From a virus: a stretch of 64,000 nucleotides of DNA. A model generated the notes under the pieces. The model was not told where the DNA came from and did not search any database. It worked only from the letters and a program-made list of their open reading frames with translations. The first letter of the stretch is position 1; each line of letters opens with the position of its first letter. The stretch is taken from positions 1-64,000 of the IMG/VR virus record IMGVR_UViG_3300032326_002475. One strand, given 5' to 3'. The position numbers and the translations under genes were made by a program. Positions 1 through 8,556 of this stretch are shown piece after piece.

Positions 1-498
1 AAGCATGTACATATAGTTTGAAACTCTGCCACCAATAGTTCCGCCATTAATTACTAAATTATTCTCTCCGTCTTGATTAGGAAAAATTTGAGTAGATGAA
101 AGTAATTGATGCCAGTAAAGATTGCATTCATTTTCTAATGATTTCATTCCCTCACATACAAGAAATAAATCTTTATCTGGTTTAGAAGCAAAGTAATCAA
201 AAGGATTTTTTTGGATTATAACGTCCCTAGTGTCAATATAAAGAGCGTATTCATAATCTTGAGCATACTCAGCTAAAACTTCAAATACTTTATAGTAAAT
301 ATAATAAAATGGTGCTTCTTTAAAAACAATCTTGTCATATTTCTTTTCAAGTAATTTGATATTTTTGTCTGACACGTTATTTACAACAACTAGCTTGTCA
401 GCATTATCAATTTTTTTTAAGGAATCAAAGTAAATTTCTAAATCTGATGATTCAAAAATTTTGTCCCCAGATAAATAATTTATTAGTAAATTTTTCAT
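1..498 (-). CDS. Glycosyltransferase-like protein (C-terminus cut by window edge)
   Basis: The reading frame starts at the ATG at 498 and runs off the left edge, giving about 166 residues. It contains YALYIDTRDVIIQKNPFDYF, an aspartate-rich DxRDV..Q motif typical of a family of nucleotide-sugar glycosyltransferases that place a DxD-like metal site at the end of a beta strand. Further on is NLVINGGTIGG, which resembles the acceptor/donor pocket of the same enzymes. Its start overlaps the stop of the next gene as ATGA, so it is co-transcribed with the sugar cassette at 495-8535. I infer transfer of a sugar to a glycan; donor and acceptor are unknown. The family call is moderate and the exact function open. 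Confidence 0.55.
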   Translation of the reverse strand, partial: MKNLLINYLSGDKIFESSDLEIYFDSLKKIDNADKLVVVNNVSDKNIKLLEKKYDKIVFKEAPFYYIYYKVFEVLAEYAQDYEYALYIDTRDVIIQKNPFDYFASKPDKDLFLVCEGMKSLENECNLYWHQLLSSTQIFPNQDGENNLVINGGTIGGRVSNYMYML

Positions 499-1310
499 AT
501 TAAACTTTCATAAACTTTTCTAATGCCATACTCTAATCCCAAAAATTTAGCTTGATCAAAAAATATACAATAATTTCCTGTATAGTTATTGCCCCTAGCT
601 CCAGAGTTTATTATAACTGGCACTTTATGATCTGATAATTGATTTATCATATATGCAATTTGACTTAGTGACACTTTTTCTCTATATACACAGTCAATTT
701 CCTTAATAGAACATTTGTCATCTATATAGTATTTCAGTATAGTAATAAAATCGTCAATAAAGAAAAAATCCATAAGTTTGTCTTGATGGATTACGATTGG
801 ATTGTCTTCTATGTAATTTGATATGTTTGATTTGATCATTCTTCTTGCAGCTTCATCTTCTGCAAAAACATTATAAATTCTTAAGTTATAAAAGTTTGGT
901 TCACTATCAAATATTCTAGCAATAATATTTTTACTCAAGCCATAATAATCATGAGGCACTCTGTTGTAAATATTGTTTTCATATCCAAAAATATCTAAAT
1001 TTCTGTCTAGTTCCGCTCCTGATCCAAAATTAATTAGCTTATTAAAACTTGATTTATTTTTTTGTAAGTTTAATGCCATTAGTGTATTTTGATATAAGCA
1101 AGAATAGTCATCAGCCACAAGCCTATTCCCGCCATTTATAGCACAATGAATTACAATATCAAACTTATTATTACTAAAAAATAAATCAGTCTCTTCAGTA
1201 TTGCAAAGATCTAAATCATTTCTTGTAAGTGCTGTAATATCATATTCTTTAAGTTTTTGAAGAATATTACTACCAAGAAATCCATTTGAACCAGTGAGTA
1301 AAATTTTCAT
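495..1310 (-). CDS. NAD(P)-dependent sugar epimerase/dehydratase/reductase (SDR)
   Basis: This 271-residue protein belongs to the extended short-chain dehydrogenase family that acts on nucleotide sugars. The N-terminus has the Rossmann dinucleotide motif TGSNGFLG (residues 6-13). The catalytic pair appears as YGLSK (Tyr123, Lys127), with an upstream FGSG serine near residue 97. It is shorter than most epimerases (about 310-350), as is common for GDP-fucose synthase-like or 4-ketoreductase members. It sits in an operon with a 4,6-dehydratase and an RfbH-type dehydrase, so a role as the final ketoreductase or epimerase of a deoxysugar pathway is likely. The family is certain; the substrate is inferred from context only. 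Confidence 0.8.
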   Translation of the reverse strand: MKILLTGSNGFLGSNILQKLKEYDITALTRNDLDLCNTEETDLFFSNNKFDIVIHCAINGGNRLVADDYSCLYQNTLMALNLQKNKSSFNKLINFGSGAELDRNLDIFGYENNIYNRVPHDYYGLSKNIIARIFDSEPNFYNLRIYNVFAEDEAARRMIKSNISNYIEDNPIVIHQDKLMDFFFIDDFITILKYYIDDKCSIKEIDCVYREKVSLSQIAYMINQLSDHKVPVIINSGARGNNYTGNYCIFFDQAKFLGLEYGIRKVYESLI

Positions 1311-1693
1311 TATTTTAATAAACTTTTAATTTCACTCAAACAATTATCACAATCTTTATTGCTAAACTTGATTGCCTTATCATCAATATAGTAGTCTGCA
1401 ACAACTTTTGGACTTGGACCTGAAAGTTTTTTAGTCCCTTCAACATTTTCATTTATAGAGTCAAATTCTAATCCTTGATTCTTACACCATTCAATAGCTT
1501 CTGTTAAACAAGGGTACTCGTCATTATCTCCACGGCAAGTCCATAGAATTAATTTATGTCCATTTTTCTTGAACTCTATTAACAATTCAAGTAGTTCTTT
1601 ATGGCTATTTTTTTGTTCACCAATATGAGGGAATGCGTATTCACACAGTGTTCCATCAAAATCAACTGCGAGTACTAATTTTTTACTATCCAT
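1310..1693 (-). CDS. Small HAD-superfamily phosphatase
   Basis: A 127-residue HAD hydrolase. Motif I is DFDGTLCEY (nucleophile Asp11, acid/base Asp13), motif II is the threonine in LILWTCRGD, and the acidic motif appears as YYIDDKAI near residue 100. There is no cap domain, so it probably acts on a phosphorylated sugar, protein or nucleotide end. It overlaps the following LdpA-like gene by 8 bases and shares a base with the SDR gene, placing it firmly in the sugar operon. A sugar-phosphate phosphatase is plausible, but similar small HAD proteins in phages are often unassigned. Confidence 0.8.
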   Translation of the reverse strand: MDSKKLVLAVDFDGTLCEYAFPHIGEQKNSHKELLELLIEFKKNGHKLILWTCRGDNDEYPCLTEAIEWCKNQGLEFDSINENVEGTKKLSGPSPKVVADYYIDDKAIKFSNKDCDNCLSEIKSLLK

Positions 1694-2849
1694 GGTAGGC
1701 CTTGTTACTTTCTTTTACTAAATTTTGTGCGATTATAAAAGCTTCTGAAATATCATTATCATTATTGAAAAAATCATTATTATTGATATATTTTTCAATC
1801 AAGTCTCTTGCATATGTGCCTATTGCTACTCCATTTATCCTTACTCCAGATAAATTTGCTAGTTGCTTTGAATGAGAGTTAGTTCCGCCTGAAATAAGAA
1901 TGGGAATATTATCTTCATCGTTAATAGATTTGTAAACTTTTTTAGATGAAATTTTTTCATTACCTAGATTATCAATAATTCTCTTTTTATTGATCTTCAT
2001 GTTAAACTTTTTATTAACCACATCTGCACATGCTACTGCTTGAAGAGTCGTGTTATAATCGTCCTCTCCACCACTCATAGGATAGCCGTCTGCTTGGATA
2101 ATAATTTTATTATTTGAGATAACTGCAGCTTCTGAAATTCTGTGTTCTAGTTTAAGATTTCCCAAATTAAGGCGATCTAAGCACATAGAGTTATAGTTTG
2201 TTTTATTTATTTCACAAACCATTTTCCATTCTTCAAGTGTGACTTCATCCTCGCCAACTGCTGCATGAAGCTCAAATAATTCTGCACCCTCGTCTAGACA
2301 CTTTGGAAGGAGTTCACCTAGTTCTCTGAAGCTGTGCCTATATGAAATAATGTCGTTTTTAGGACATATATTGCTGCATTTTCCACAGCCTATGCATAAG
2401 TCTTTGATTACAATTTCTTTTGAGCTATCAGGGTCATCAAATGATCCACCTAGCATCTTGAATACATCTAAATTTTTGACAAAGTTTTTTGGTATTGCAT
2501 CTGTTGGGCAAACCGGGATACATAGAGTACATCCAATACATTTGTCAGGGTCAATGTATGACTTTCTAACGTGATGATCACCAGGCATTCCTATACTTAC
2601 CATTATATAGGGTCTAATTTGAATACTAGTTCCTAATTTAGAACAATACTCATATGCTAGATTAATTCCATCAACTGCAGCTTTTACAACATTTACATTT
2701 GCCGATACATCTAAAATAACAGCTCCTGCAAGAGTATATATAAATGAAAGCTTTTTAACTTGTTCTGTGTTTTCATTTCCTGCACCACAAATCATCTTAA
2801 AGCATTGTTCTTTTTTTAATATATTTGATAAAGTTTCAAATCTTGTCAT
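1686..2849 (-). CDS. LdpA-like protein with two [4Fe-4S] clusters
   Basis: A 387-residue iron-sulfur protein. Eight cysteines form two ferredoxin-type motifs: Cys104, 107, 110, 114 in CIGCTLCIPVCP, and Cys152, 155, 158, 162 in CIGCGKCSNICP. The flanking parts match what I recall of cyanobacterial LdpA. The N-terminus has KMICGAGNEN followed by YTLAGAVILDVSA, the middle has the HHVRKS and ELHAA segments, and the C-terminus has DGYPMSGGEDDYNT and ISGGTNSHS plus GVAIGTYARD. LdpA is known as a redox-sensing factor that affects the circadian period in Synechococcus. Here the gene lies between a HAD phosphatase and an aldolase in a sugar cassette, so it could instead serve a redox step of sugar synthesis. 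Family confident, role open. Confidence 0.8.
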   Translation of the reverse strand: MTRFETLSNILKKEQCFKMICGAGNENTEQVKKLSFIYTLAGAVILDVSANVNVVKAAVDGINLAYEYCSKLGTSIQIRPYIMVSIGMPGDHHVRKSYIDPDKCIGCTLCIPVCPTDAIPKNFVKNLDVFKMLGGSFDDPDSSKEIVIKDLCIGCGKCSNICPKNDIISYRHSFRELGELLPKCLDEGAELFELHAAVGEDEVTLEEWKMVCEINKTNYNSMCLDRLNLGNLKLEHRISEAAVISNNKIIIQADGYPMSGGEDDYNTTLQAVACADVVNKKFNMKINKKRIIDNLGNEKISSKKVYKSINDEDNIPILISGGTNSHSKQLANLSGVRINGVAIGTYARDLIEKYINNNDFFNNDNDISEAFIIAQNLVKESNKAYHG

Positions 2850-3601
2850 TTTCTATTATCCAAAAGATCCATTCTTTTTTTATAATCTTCGTTGCAAGCA
2901 AGAGATTCTGTATATTTTTTTTGCAGTATTAGTATCTCAAAATCTAAAGCTTTTTTAATTACAGTTTCTACATTTTCAATATTGTTTTCATTTAGGCCAA
3001 TTACAACATTTCTGGTTTCAATTCTGTCTAATAATTTTTTTTCAAACATATTTTTGATAAATTCAGAACTTTTAGTAGAGATATTTCCACCAAGTGTAGT
3101 AATTAAGTTGTATTGTTTTGCTTTTAAAAGTACAGATTCAGTTATTGAATAAATAAACTCACTGTCCGTTTCTTTCTTATCCATCTCGTATGATTTTGTG
3201 AGATCTGATCTTCCAACAACGACTCCTGAAATCTTATTTTCACCAACTAATAAGATTTCATCTATATTTTGGTATGCTGTCTTAGATTCAATTACAATAA
3301 AATTTCTATCTTTTTCTGGACTACAATTTACAAATTTTGACATAGCAAATGGTGTTTCAATCATTGGAGCAATAATTCCATTTATATCAAGCTTTTTACA
3401 ATTGTGTATATCTGTCTTTGCTTCACAACCACCAATTTTTACAAATGATAAAAGGTTACAAACTTCTGTCAATCTTTTGACATAAACAACATCTTCAAGG
3501 AATACTCCTTCATCTTCAAATGATTGCTTTAAGCCTATTACCCCGCAAATATTTGATAGTTCTAGAAGATTTTCTTTTAAATTAGTCATTTTCTTGTCCA
3601 T
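2846..3601 (-). CDS. HpcH/HpaI-family aldolase
   Basis: This 251-residue protein resembles the HpcH/HpaI/citrate-lyase TIM-barrel aldolases that make or break carbon bonds next to pyruvate or acetyl units. Visible landmarks are VKIGGCEAKTD, the metal-binding glutamate in PMIETPFA, and the aspartate in VVVGRSDLT, which match the Mg-binding positions of the family. It overlaps the LdpA-like gene by 4 bases (ATGA). Close by are two halves of a ThDP enzyme, another carbon-bond-forming activity. The protein may add a pyruvate-derived unit to a keto sugar, but that is inference; the actual substrate cannot be read from sequence. Confidence 0.72.
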   Translation of the reverse strand: MDKKMTNLKENLLELSNICGVIGLKQSFEDEGVFLEDVVYVKRLTEVCNLLSFVKIGGCEAKTDIHNCKKLDINGIIAPMIETPFAMSKFVNCSPEKDRNFIVIESKTAYQNIDEILLVGENKISGVVVGRSDLTKSYEMDKKETDSEFIYSITESVLLKAKQYNLITTLGGNISTKSSEFIKNMFEKKLLDRIETRNVVIGLNENNIENVETVIKKALDFEILILQKKYTESLACNEDYKKRMDLLDNRK

Positions 3602-3641
3602 ATTTATTTTAATTTTACCACTGAATTATGTTTATATCAAA

Positions 3642-4379
3642 CTACTCAGATTCCTCAATAAAAGGATACATATCATCAAGTCCAACCTGAATAAATGTTT
3701 CAGATTGCTTGTCAAATTTTAGAGATAGTGAAGGCACTACTTCTTGCCAAAATTTACAATCTACATCATATATGATGCATTCATTGCTATATAGTGTTTT
3801 CTCAAAGATTTCGTTCATGCTATTGATGTTATTTATCTTGTAATAATTAATTTGATAAGCTTCTGCAATTTTTAGCAAATCTGGAAACCACAGTCCAGTG
3901 TCAGAAGATTCTCCATATACATTGTTATTAAAATAATTTTTTTGTGTATTCCTAATGCTTAAATACCCTTTATTGTTAAGAACAACAATTTTTATATTTG
4001 CTTTGTGAGCTTTTATGGTAGCAAGTTCTTGAATATTTGTATTAAAGCTACCGTCACCAATAATTACAATTACATTAGAGCTTGGATTTTGTAAATAAGC
4101 TCCAACACTTGCTGGTAAAGCAAAGCCCATATCTCCTTGAGCACCAGGCATTACTAATTTTTGATTTATATCTAATTTTAAATTTTGACCAACCGCATAC
4201 GTCGCTGTACCTGCATCTGTTACAAAAATATCATTTGAATTTGTATTTTTATTAAGTGCTTCTATCACAGCATAAATGTTAATTCCATCCAAGTCATCTG
4301 AAAAAGAGTCCTGATAAACAGGCCACTTGTTTTTCCATTCTTGGCATTGATTGACCCATGATTGTTTCTCAAAGGACAT
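3642..4379 (-). CDS. ThDP-dependent enzyme, C-terminal (PP) half
   Basis: A 245-residue protein carrying only the pyrophosphate-binding domain of a thiamine-diphosphate enzyme of the acetolactate synthase type. The ThDP/Mg motif is complete: GDGS at residues 108-111 and NN at 135-136. Other family marks are VTDAGTATYA, and GAQGDMGFALPASVGAY, which lines the cofactor site. The N-terminal and middle domains are in the gene immediately upstream (4369-5400), which it overlaps by 11 bases. The two chains add up to 588 residues, the normal length of a single-chain enzyme. They must associate to be active because ThDP binds between the two domains. Function probably decarboxylates pyruvate or a similar 2-keto acid and transfers the fragment. 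Confidence 0.85.
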   Translation of the reverse strand: MSFEKQSWVNQCQEWKNKWPVYQDSFSDDLDGINIYAVIEALNKNTNSNDIFVTDAGTATYAVGQNLKLDINQKLVMPGAQGDMGFALPASVGAYLQNPSSNVIVIIGDGSFNTNIQELATIKAHKANIKIVVLNNKGYLSIRNTQKNYFNNNVYGESSDTGLWFPDLLKIAEAYQINYYKINNINSMNEIFEKTLYSNECIIYDVDCKFWQEVVPSLSLKFDKQSETFIQVGLDDMYPFIEESE

Positions 4380-5400
4380 TATCTAAAAAATCTCCTATAT
4401 CGTTTTTAAAAAAAAGATCTATTTTTACGTTATTTTTCAAGTAGTCATTTTCGTCTATATTTACTAGTATTTTTTCAGAGCTTGGTGAAAAAAGATTTTC
4501 ATCATAACCAATGTGTGACACACCTAATGAAGAACCCAATATCAATAATAAGTCACATTTTTGAATAGCATAATTCCCAGCCCTACTGCCTTTAATGCCT
4601 ATTGTTCCTATATTGAGTGGATGATTGTATTCAATAATATCCTTAGCTAAAAATGTGCTCACAAATGGTATAGAGTGCTTGTCAACATAAGATCTAAATT
4701 TATTTTGAGAGTTGCTTAGATGAATCCCGTAACCTGCTAGAATCAACGGTTTTTGTGATGCTTTAAGTTTATTTTTGAAAAATTCAATGTTATTTATAAT
4801 CTTGTTGTCGCTATCAATTTCAGGAGTGTACTTAGAACATAAATCAAGATCAATTATTTGATTTTGAATATCTGAAGGTATGTCCAACCAGCACGGACCT
4901 TTTCTACCTTCCATGGATAAATGAATCATTTTTTCTAATTCATACGGAACTTGATTTGCTTCAGTAATAAAAGAACTATACTTAGTAGCGCCTTTAACAT
5001 GAGAAATGATGTCATGTTCTTGAATCCCTATTTTTCTAAGATTTATGTTTAATTTTCTATTCAAAAAATTAGTAGTTTGATTTAGCCTGTAGTTTCCTGA
5101 GATAAAAATTAATGGAATACTGTCTTGATAAGCTGATATTAGTGTTGTAATGCAATTAGCTCCACCGCAACCAGTAGTGGGGTTGATGACAGTAATATCA
5201 TTCTTGAGCTTACTCTCAGCTAAAGCTGCATTTGAAGCACCTTGTTCGTGATGAAAGCAAATATAATCAATGTCTGGATTTTTGATAAACCCATCATTTA
5301 AACCTGCTGCTCCACCACCCATTATTCCATAAACACGTCTAATTCCATATTCTGATAATTTATGAGAAATATAGTCGCTAACTCTTAAACGATTTACCAT
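4369..5400 (-). CDS. ThDP-dependent enzyme, N-terminal (PYR and middle) half
   Basis: This 343-residue protein holds the pyrimidine-binding and central domains of an acetolactate synthase-like ThDP enzyme. The activating glutamate lies in CFHHEQGASNAA (Glu52), and GPCWLDIPSDIQ is the typical end of the PYR domain. A middle domain follows from about residue 205 (LILAGYGIH, then LILGSSLG and NIDEN). The chain stops where the PP domain would start; that domain is the next gene (3642-4379). In Yersinia, a related enzyme, YerE, attaches a two-carbon unit to a 4-keto-3,6-dideoxy sugar. The RmlB-type and RfbH-type neighbours make a similar role here attractive but unproven. Confidence 0.85.
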   Translation of the reverse strand: MVNRLRVSDYISHKLSEYGIRRVYGIMGGGAAGLNDGFIKNPDIDYICFHHEQGASNAALAESKLKNDITVINPTTGCGGANCITTLISAYQDSIPLIFISGNYRLNQTTNFLNRKLNINLRKIGIQEHDIISHVKGATKYSSFITEANQVPYELEKMIHLSMEGRKGPCWLDIPSDIQNQIIDLDLCSKYTPEIDSDNKIINNIEFFKNKLKASQKPLILAGYGIHLSNSQNKFRSYVDKHSIPFVSTFLAKDIIEYNHPLNIGTIGIKGSRAGNYAIQKCDLLLILGSSLGVSHIGYDENLFSPSSEKILVNIDENDYLKNNVKIDLFFKNDIGDFLDNVL

Positions 5401-6347
5401 ATAAAATTTTCCTTGTAATATTTAACTATTTCAATAATTTCTGTATCAAAATCACAAGAAGGAGCCCATCCTAAGTTCCTTATTTTTTCATCATTAAGTG
5501 CATATCTAACATCTTGCCCAGGACGTTCAGCACCAAAATCAACAAATCTTTGATAATCTTCTATATCTTGATTGTAGTATGCATTTATAACTTTTCTTAC
5601 TGTCGTAATATTAGATTGCTCAAATCCCCCAGCAACATTATAAATCTCGTTTTTTTGCCCTAGTTCAAGTATCTTTTCAACAGCTCTTGCAGTATCTTTT
5701 GCGTGTAGCCAGTTTCTAATAGGAGTGCCTTGATTATGTAGTGGGATTTTTCTACCTAATCCTAAAAATTTACATGCTTTTGGAATTAGTTTTTCTACAT
5801 ACTGACCAACACCATAATTATTAGTAGGTCTAATAATGTTATAGGGAATATCATAAGTTCTTGCCCATGCTATTATAAGTTGATCTGCAGCAGCTTTTGT
5901 TGCTGAGTATGGATTGCTTGGCTTTAATATATCTGTTTCAATATGTTCTCCGGTAGAAATGTCACCATACACTTCATCTGTGCTAAAGTGAATAAATCTT
6001 GGTACAACATATCCTTCTTTTTTATATATCTTTAGTAACTCTAAAATATTGTGAACACCAATAATATTTGAGTCAAGAAATACCTTGCTATCCCTAATGG
6101 AGTTATCTACATGTGTTTCAGCAGCTGTATTTATAAAATAATCACAATCGACAAGTCTATTTATTTCACAAATGTTTTTTTGTTCAAATAAAAAATTGTC
6201 ATATGTTTGAAAAGCTTTCAATAAGTTCATGTTTGATGCATAAGTGCAGCAATCTATCCCATACACATAGAAGCCTCCACTTAATAGAAGTCTCGTAACA
6301 TGGCTACCTATAAAACCCAAACATCCTGTAACATATGCAATTTTCAT
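5394..6347 (-). CDS. dTDP-glucose 4,6-dehydratase-like protein (RmlB type)
   Basis: A 317-residue extended SDR enzyme predicted to convert an NDP-glucose to its 4-keto-6-deoxy form. The NAD motif TGCLGFIG is at residues 7-14. The 4,6-dehydratase active-site triad is complete: Thr123-Asp124-Glu125 in STDEVYGD, and Tyr147/Lys151 in YSATK. RmlB-type landmarks also include AAETHVDNSIRD and the GQYVEKLIPK and RNWLHAKD segments. These fit dTDP-glucose enzymes better than CDP-glucose enzymes, although the RfbH homologue nearby normally uses a CDP sugar. It overlaps its neighbours on both sides, indicating one operon. Nucleotide preference is therefore uncertain. Confidence 0.9.
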   Translation of the reverse strand: MKIAYVTGCLGFIGSHVTRLLLSGGFYVYGIDCCTYASNMNLLKAFQTYDNFLFEQKNICEINRLVDCDYFINTAAETHVDNSIRDSKVFLDSNIIGVHNILELLKIYKKEGYVVPRFIHFSTDEVYGDISTGEHIETDILKPSNPYSATKAAADQLIIAWARTYDIPYNIIRPTNNYGVGQYVEKLIPKACKFLGLGRKIPLHNQGTPIRNWLHAKDTARAVEKILELGQKNEIYNVAGGFEQSNITTVRKVINAYYNQDIEDYQRFVDFGAERPGQDVRYALNDEKIRNLGWAPSCDFDTEIIEIVKYYKENFIW

Positions 6348-7219
6348 TTAATATCCTTGGTTTTTTTACATGCAAACATAAAAATATTAGAAAAATTCAC
6401 ACAATTTAAAGATTCTTCATTATTAAGAATATTTTCTTTTACAATTGAAAGCCCACAAGACTCAAACAATTTTTGTAAAGATAAATACGTAAAAAAATTA
6501 ATGTGTTCATGCCAATGTTTTTTATCATTATGCAATTGAAAAGAATCAGGATTATCAAAAACTAGTTTTTCACACGGAATTTCAATATATAGAACTGTGT
6601 CGTCGTTCATAAAATTTTTAATATCATTTAGTAAATTTTGAGGATATGAGACGTGTTCTAAAACATGACTACAAACTATTATGTTGTAATCATTATCTTT
6701 AAGTTCACTGTAATTTAATTTTTTACACCTTTCTGATAATTCTTTATCTGAAAGATCATATATGAAAATGTTTTCAGACTTGTGACGGTAAGGTGTATTT
6801 TTGCCTTGATCTGCACCCCAATCTAAAATATTTGTTTTTACTTCTACAAAATCTAAAAAGTTTTCAACTTCACTTACATTGTTCATATTTTCTGGAATAT
6901 AATTATTTTTTATTAAATATCCAGGTTCAAAAAATTCTCTAGTTTCTAAATATTTTTTTTCTCTATAAAAACAATACAAATTTTCTAGCTCTTCATCATC
7001 AAATCTAATATCACTAAATAAAAAACCACACATTTGACACTGAACAGCTTTGCATGGAAAATAAATTTTTGAATTTTCAAAGCCATACAGGTTCCATTCA
7101 TGATTCAAATCATAAACATCATAATCAAAGATCATTTTTGCCATAAAAGGCATCAATATTCCAGGACTTTTTGAAATATTTGTGCTATTGCAACAATAGC
7201 AAATATTAGATGTTTTCAT
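6344..7219 (-). CDS. SAM-dependent methyltransferase with N-terminal zinc motif
   Basis: A 291-residue class I methyltransferase. The N-terminus carries a cysteine cluster (CYCCNST near residue 7, then CQMCGFLFSD around residues 60-69) like the zinc-binding start of sugar C-methyltransferases. The SAM-binding core follows with NILDWGADQGKN as motif I and IIVCSHVLEHVSYPQ as the motif typical of methyltransferase family 13/23. The long C-terminal domain of TylC3-type sugar C-methyltransferases is missing. The gene overlaps both the RmlB-like and RfbH-like genes, so methylation of the deoxysugar or its precursor is the simplest reading. Other acceptors cannot be excluded. Confidence 0.75.
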   Translation of the reverse strand: MKTSNICYCCNSTNISKSPGILMPFMAKMIFDYDVYDLNHEWNLYGFENSKIYFPCKAVQCQMCGFLFSDIRFDDEELENLYCFYREKKYLETREFFEPGYLIKNNYIPENMNNVSEVENFLDFVEVKTNILDWGADQGKNTPYRHKSENIFIYDLSDKELSERCKKLNYSELKDNDYNIIVCSHVLEHVSYPQNLLNDIKNFMNDDTVLYIEIPCEKLVFDNPDSFQLHNDKKHWHEHINFFTYLSLQKLFESCGLSIVKENILNNEESLNCVNFSNIFMFACKKTKDIK

Positions 7220-8535
7220 GATAATTTTTCCTTAAAGAATAGTTCAACAATATCTCCAATGTAAGAAATTTGTTCTTCTGTAATAACAGGTGATGTTCCT
7301 AAAAAGAAAGTGCTGGTTGTAACATAATTTGCAACAGGAAAATCAGATAGCTTAAGATCACCAATTAAATGAGCATAAGCTGGTTGCATTAAGATATTTC
7401 CAGCAAAATACGGCCTAGTTTGAATCTTCTTTGATTCTAAAAATTGACATAAATCACTTCTCTTAAAGGGAGCGTTTTTTTTAACTGTTACAGGAAATGC
7501 AAACCAATTTACATCTGCCTTGGCCTGTGGTCTAGGTAAATGGAAATATTCTTCATATTTTCCAAAGACATTGAATAAAAGCTGGTAGTTTCTTTTTCGT
7601 AAACTTGATATTTCATCAAATTTATCAATTTGAGCCAAAAGCATAGAAGCTTGCACTTCAATTGGTTTGAGATTATAGCCAACTTCTTCATATACATATT
7701 TATGATCAAACACTTCACCTGGCATATTTGGGAGCCATTCTGAAAATCTAGCATTACAAGCTCCACATTCTGTAATGTTTTGCTTTCCAATACAAAAACA
7801 TCCCCTGCCCCAGTCTCTAATTGATCTAATAATTTTCTCAACTTGATCACTGTTACAAGTTACCAATCCACCCTCTCCACAAGTTATATGGTGAGCAGGA
7901 TAAAAAGAACAAGAAGACATCAAGCCAAAGCTACCTAAAGGATTACCATCATAAGTAGAACCTAATGCATCACAGCAATCTTCCAGTAAAATCAAATCAT
8001 TTTCACGCACTAAACTCATAAGCTCATCCATATTAGGTGGATTGCCTAAAACATGAGCAAATGTAATAATTTCAATGTCTGGATTTTCATCTAAAGCCTT
8101 TTTAACACACTCAATATCAAGGTTCAATCCGTCTAAGCTAATGTCAACAAATACAGGCTTAAATCCGCATTGAAATATGGGATTGACAGTTGTGGGAAAT
8201 CCTGCAATAGGTGTAAGTACTTTTGTTCCTTCGGGGAAGTTAGTTAATCTTTTTGATTTAAGTGCAGACATCATTAATAAATTGCTGCTACTTCCTGAGT
8301 TTGTTAGAAGAGCAAACTTTTTATTGAACATTTTGGCTAGTTTTTTCTCAGCTTTGTATGCATCAGCCCCTAATACGAGCCAACCATCAAGTAAAGTGGA
8401 TACAGCTTTTGTTATTTCATTCTGATTAAAGTATGGTCCAGCGTAATGAACATGGTCTTTACCAGCCCGCCATTCTTTTTTTGGTTCATTGATAACAAAG
8501 TTTTCAACTAGTTGCAAAAGTTCTTCTTTAGTCAT
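7216..8535 (-). CDS. rfbH: RfbH-type NDP-4-keto-6-deoxyglucose 3-dehydrase
   Basis: A 439-residue DegT/DnrJ-fold enzyme with the special features of RfbH (also called E1 or AscC), which removes the 3-hydroxyl of a 4-keto-6-deoxy sugar using PMP and a [2Fe-2S] cluster. The usual catalytic lysine is replaced by histidine (FYPAHHITCGEGG, His215). Cluster cysteines appear at Cys188, Cys246, Cys248 and Cys257. The 188-246 gap is exactly the C-X57-C-X-C pattern of E1, though the last spacing is eight rather than the seven residues I recall. It acts after the RmlB-like gene product. A TATAAT box lies 6 bases before the ATG and no Shine-Dalgarno sequence is visible. Confidence 0.9.
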   Translation of the reverse strand: MTKEELLQLVENFVINEPKKEWRAGKDHVHYAGPYFNQNEITKAVSTLLDGWLVLGADAYKAEKKLAKMFNKKFALLTNSGSSSNLLMMSALKSKRLTNFPEGTKVLTPIAGFPTTVNPIFQCGFKPVFVDISLDGLNLDIECVKKALDENPDIEIITFAHVLGNPPNMDELMSLVRENDLILLEDCCDALGSTYDGNPLGSFGLMSSCSFYPAHHITCGEGGLVTCNSDQVEKIIRSIRDWGRGCFCIGKQNITECGACNARFSEWLPNMPGEVFDHKYVYEEVGYNLKPIEVQASMLLAQIDKFDEISSLRKRNYQLLFNVFGKYEEYFHLPRPQAKADVNWFAFPVTVKKNAPFKRSDLCQFLESKKIQTRPYFAGNILMQPAYAHLIGDLKLSDFPVANYVTTSTFFLGTSPVITEEQISYIGDIVELFFKEKLS

Positions 8536-8541
8536 AAGTAT

Positions 8542-8547
8542 ATTATA
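8542..8547 (-). promoter_or_regulatory. TATAAT -10 box, leaderless type, before rfbH
   Basis: TATAAT on the minus strand lies 6 bases before the ATG at 8535 of the RfbH-type gene. No Shine-Dalgarno sequence lies between them, and the -35 region is weak. It may be an internal promoter of the sugar operon. Confidence 0.45.
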
Positions 8548-8556
8548 CCTTTACTT

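Noticed and set aside
6129-6136. TATAAATA on the minus strand inside the RmlB-like gene
   Set aside because: It lies inside a coding sequence and such AT-rich 8-mers are expected about ten times per strand by chance in this composition.
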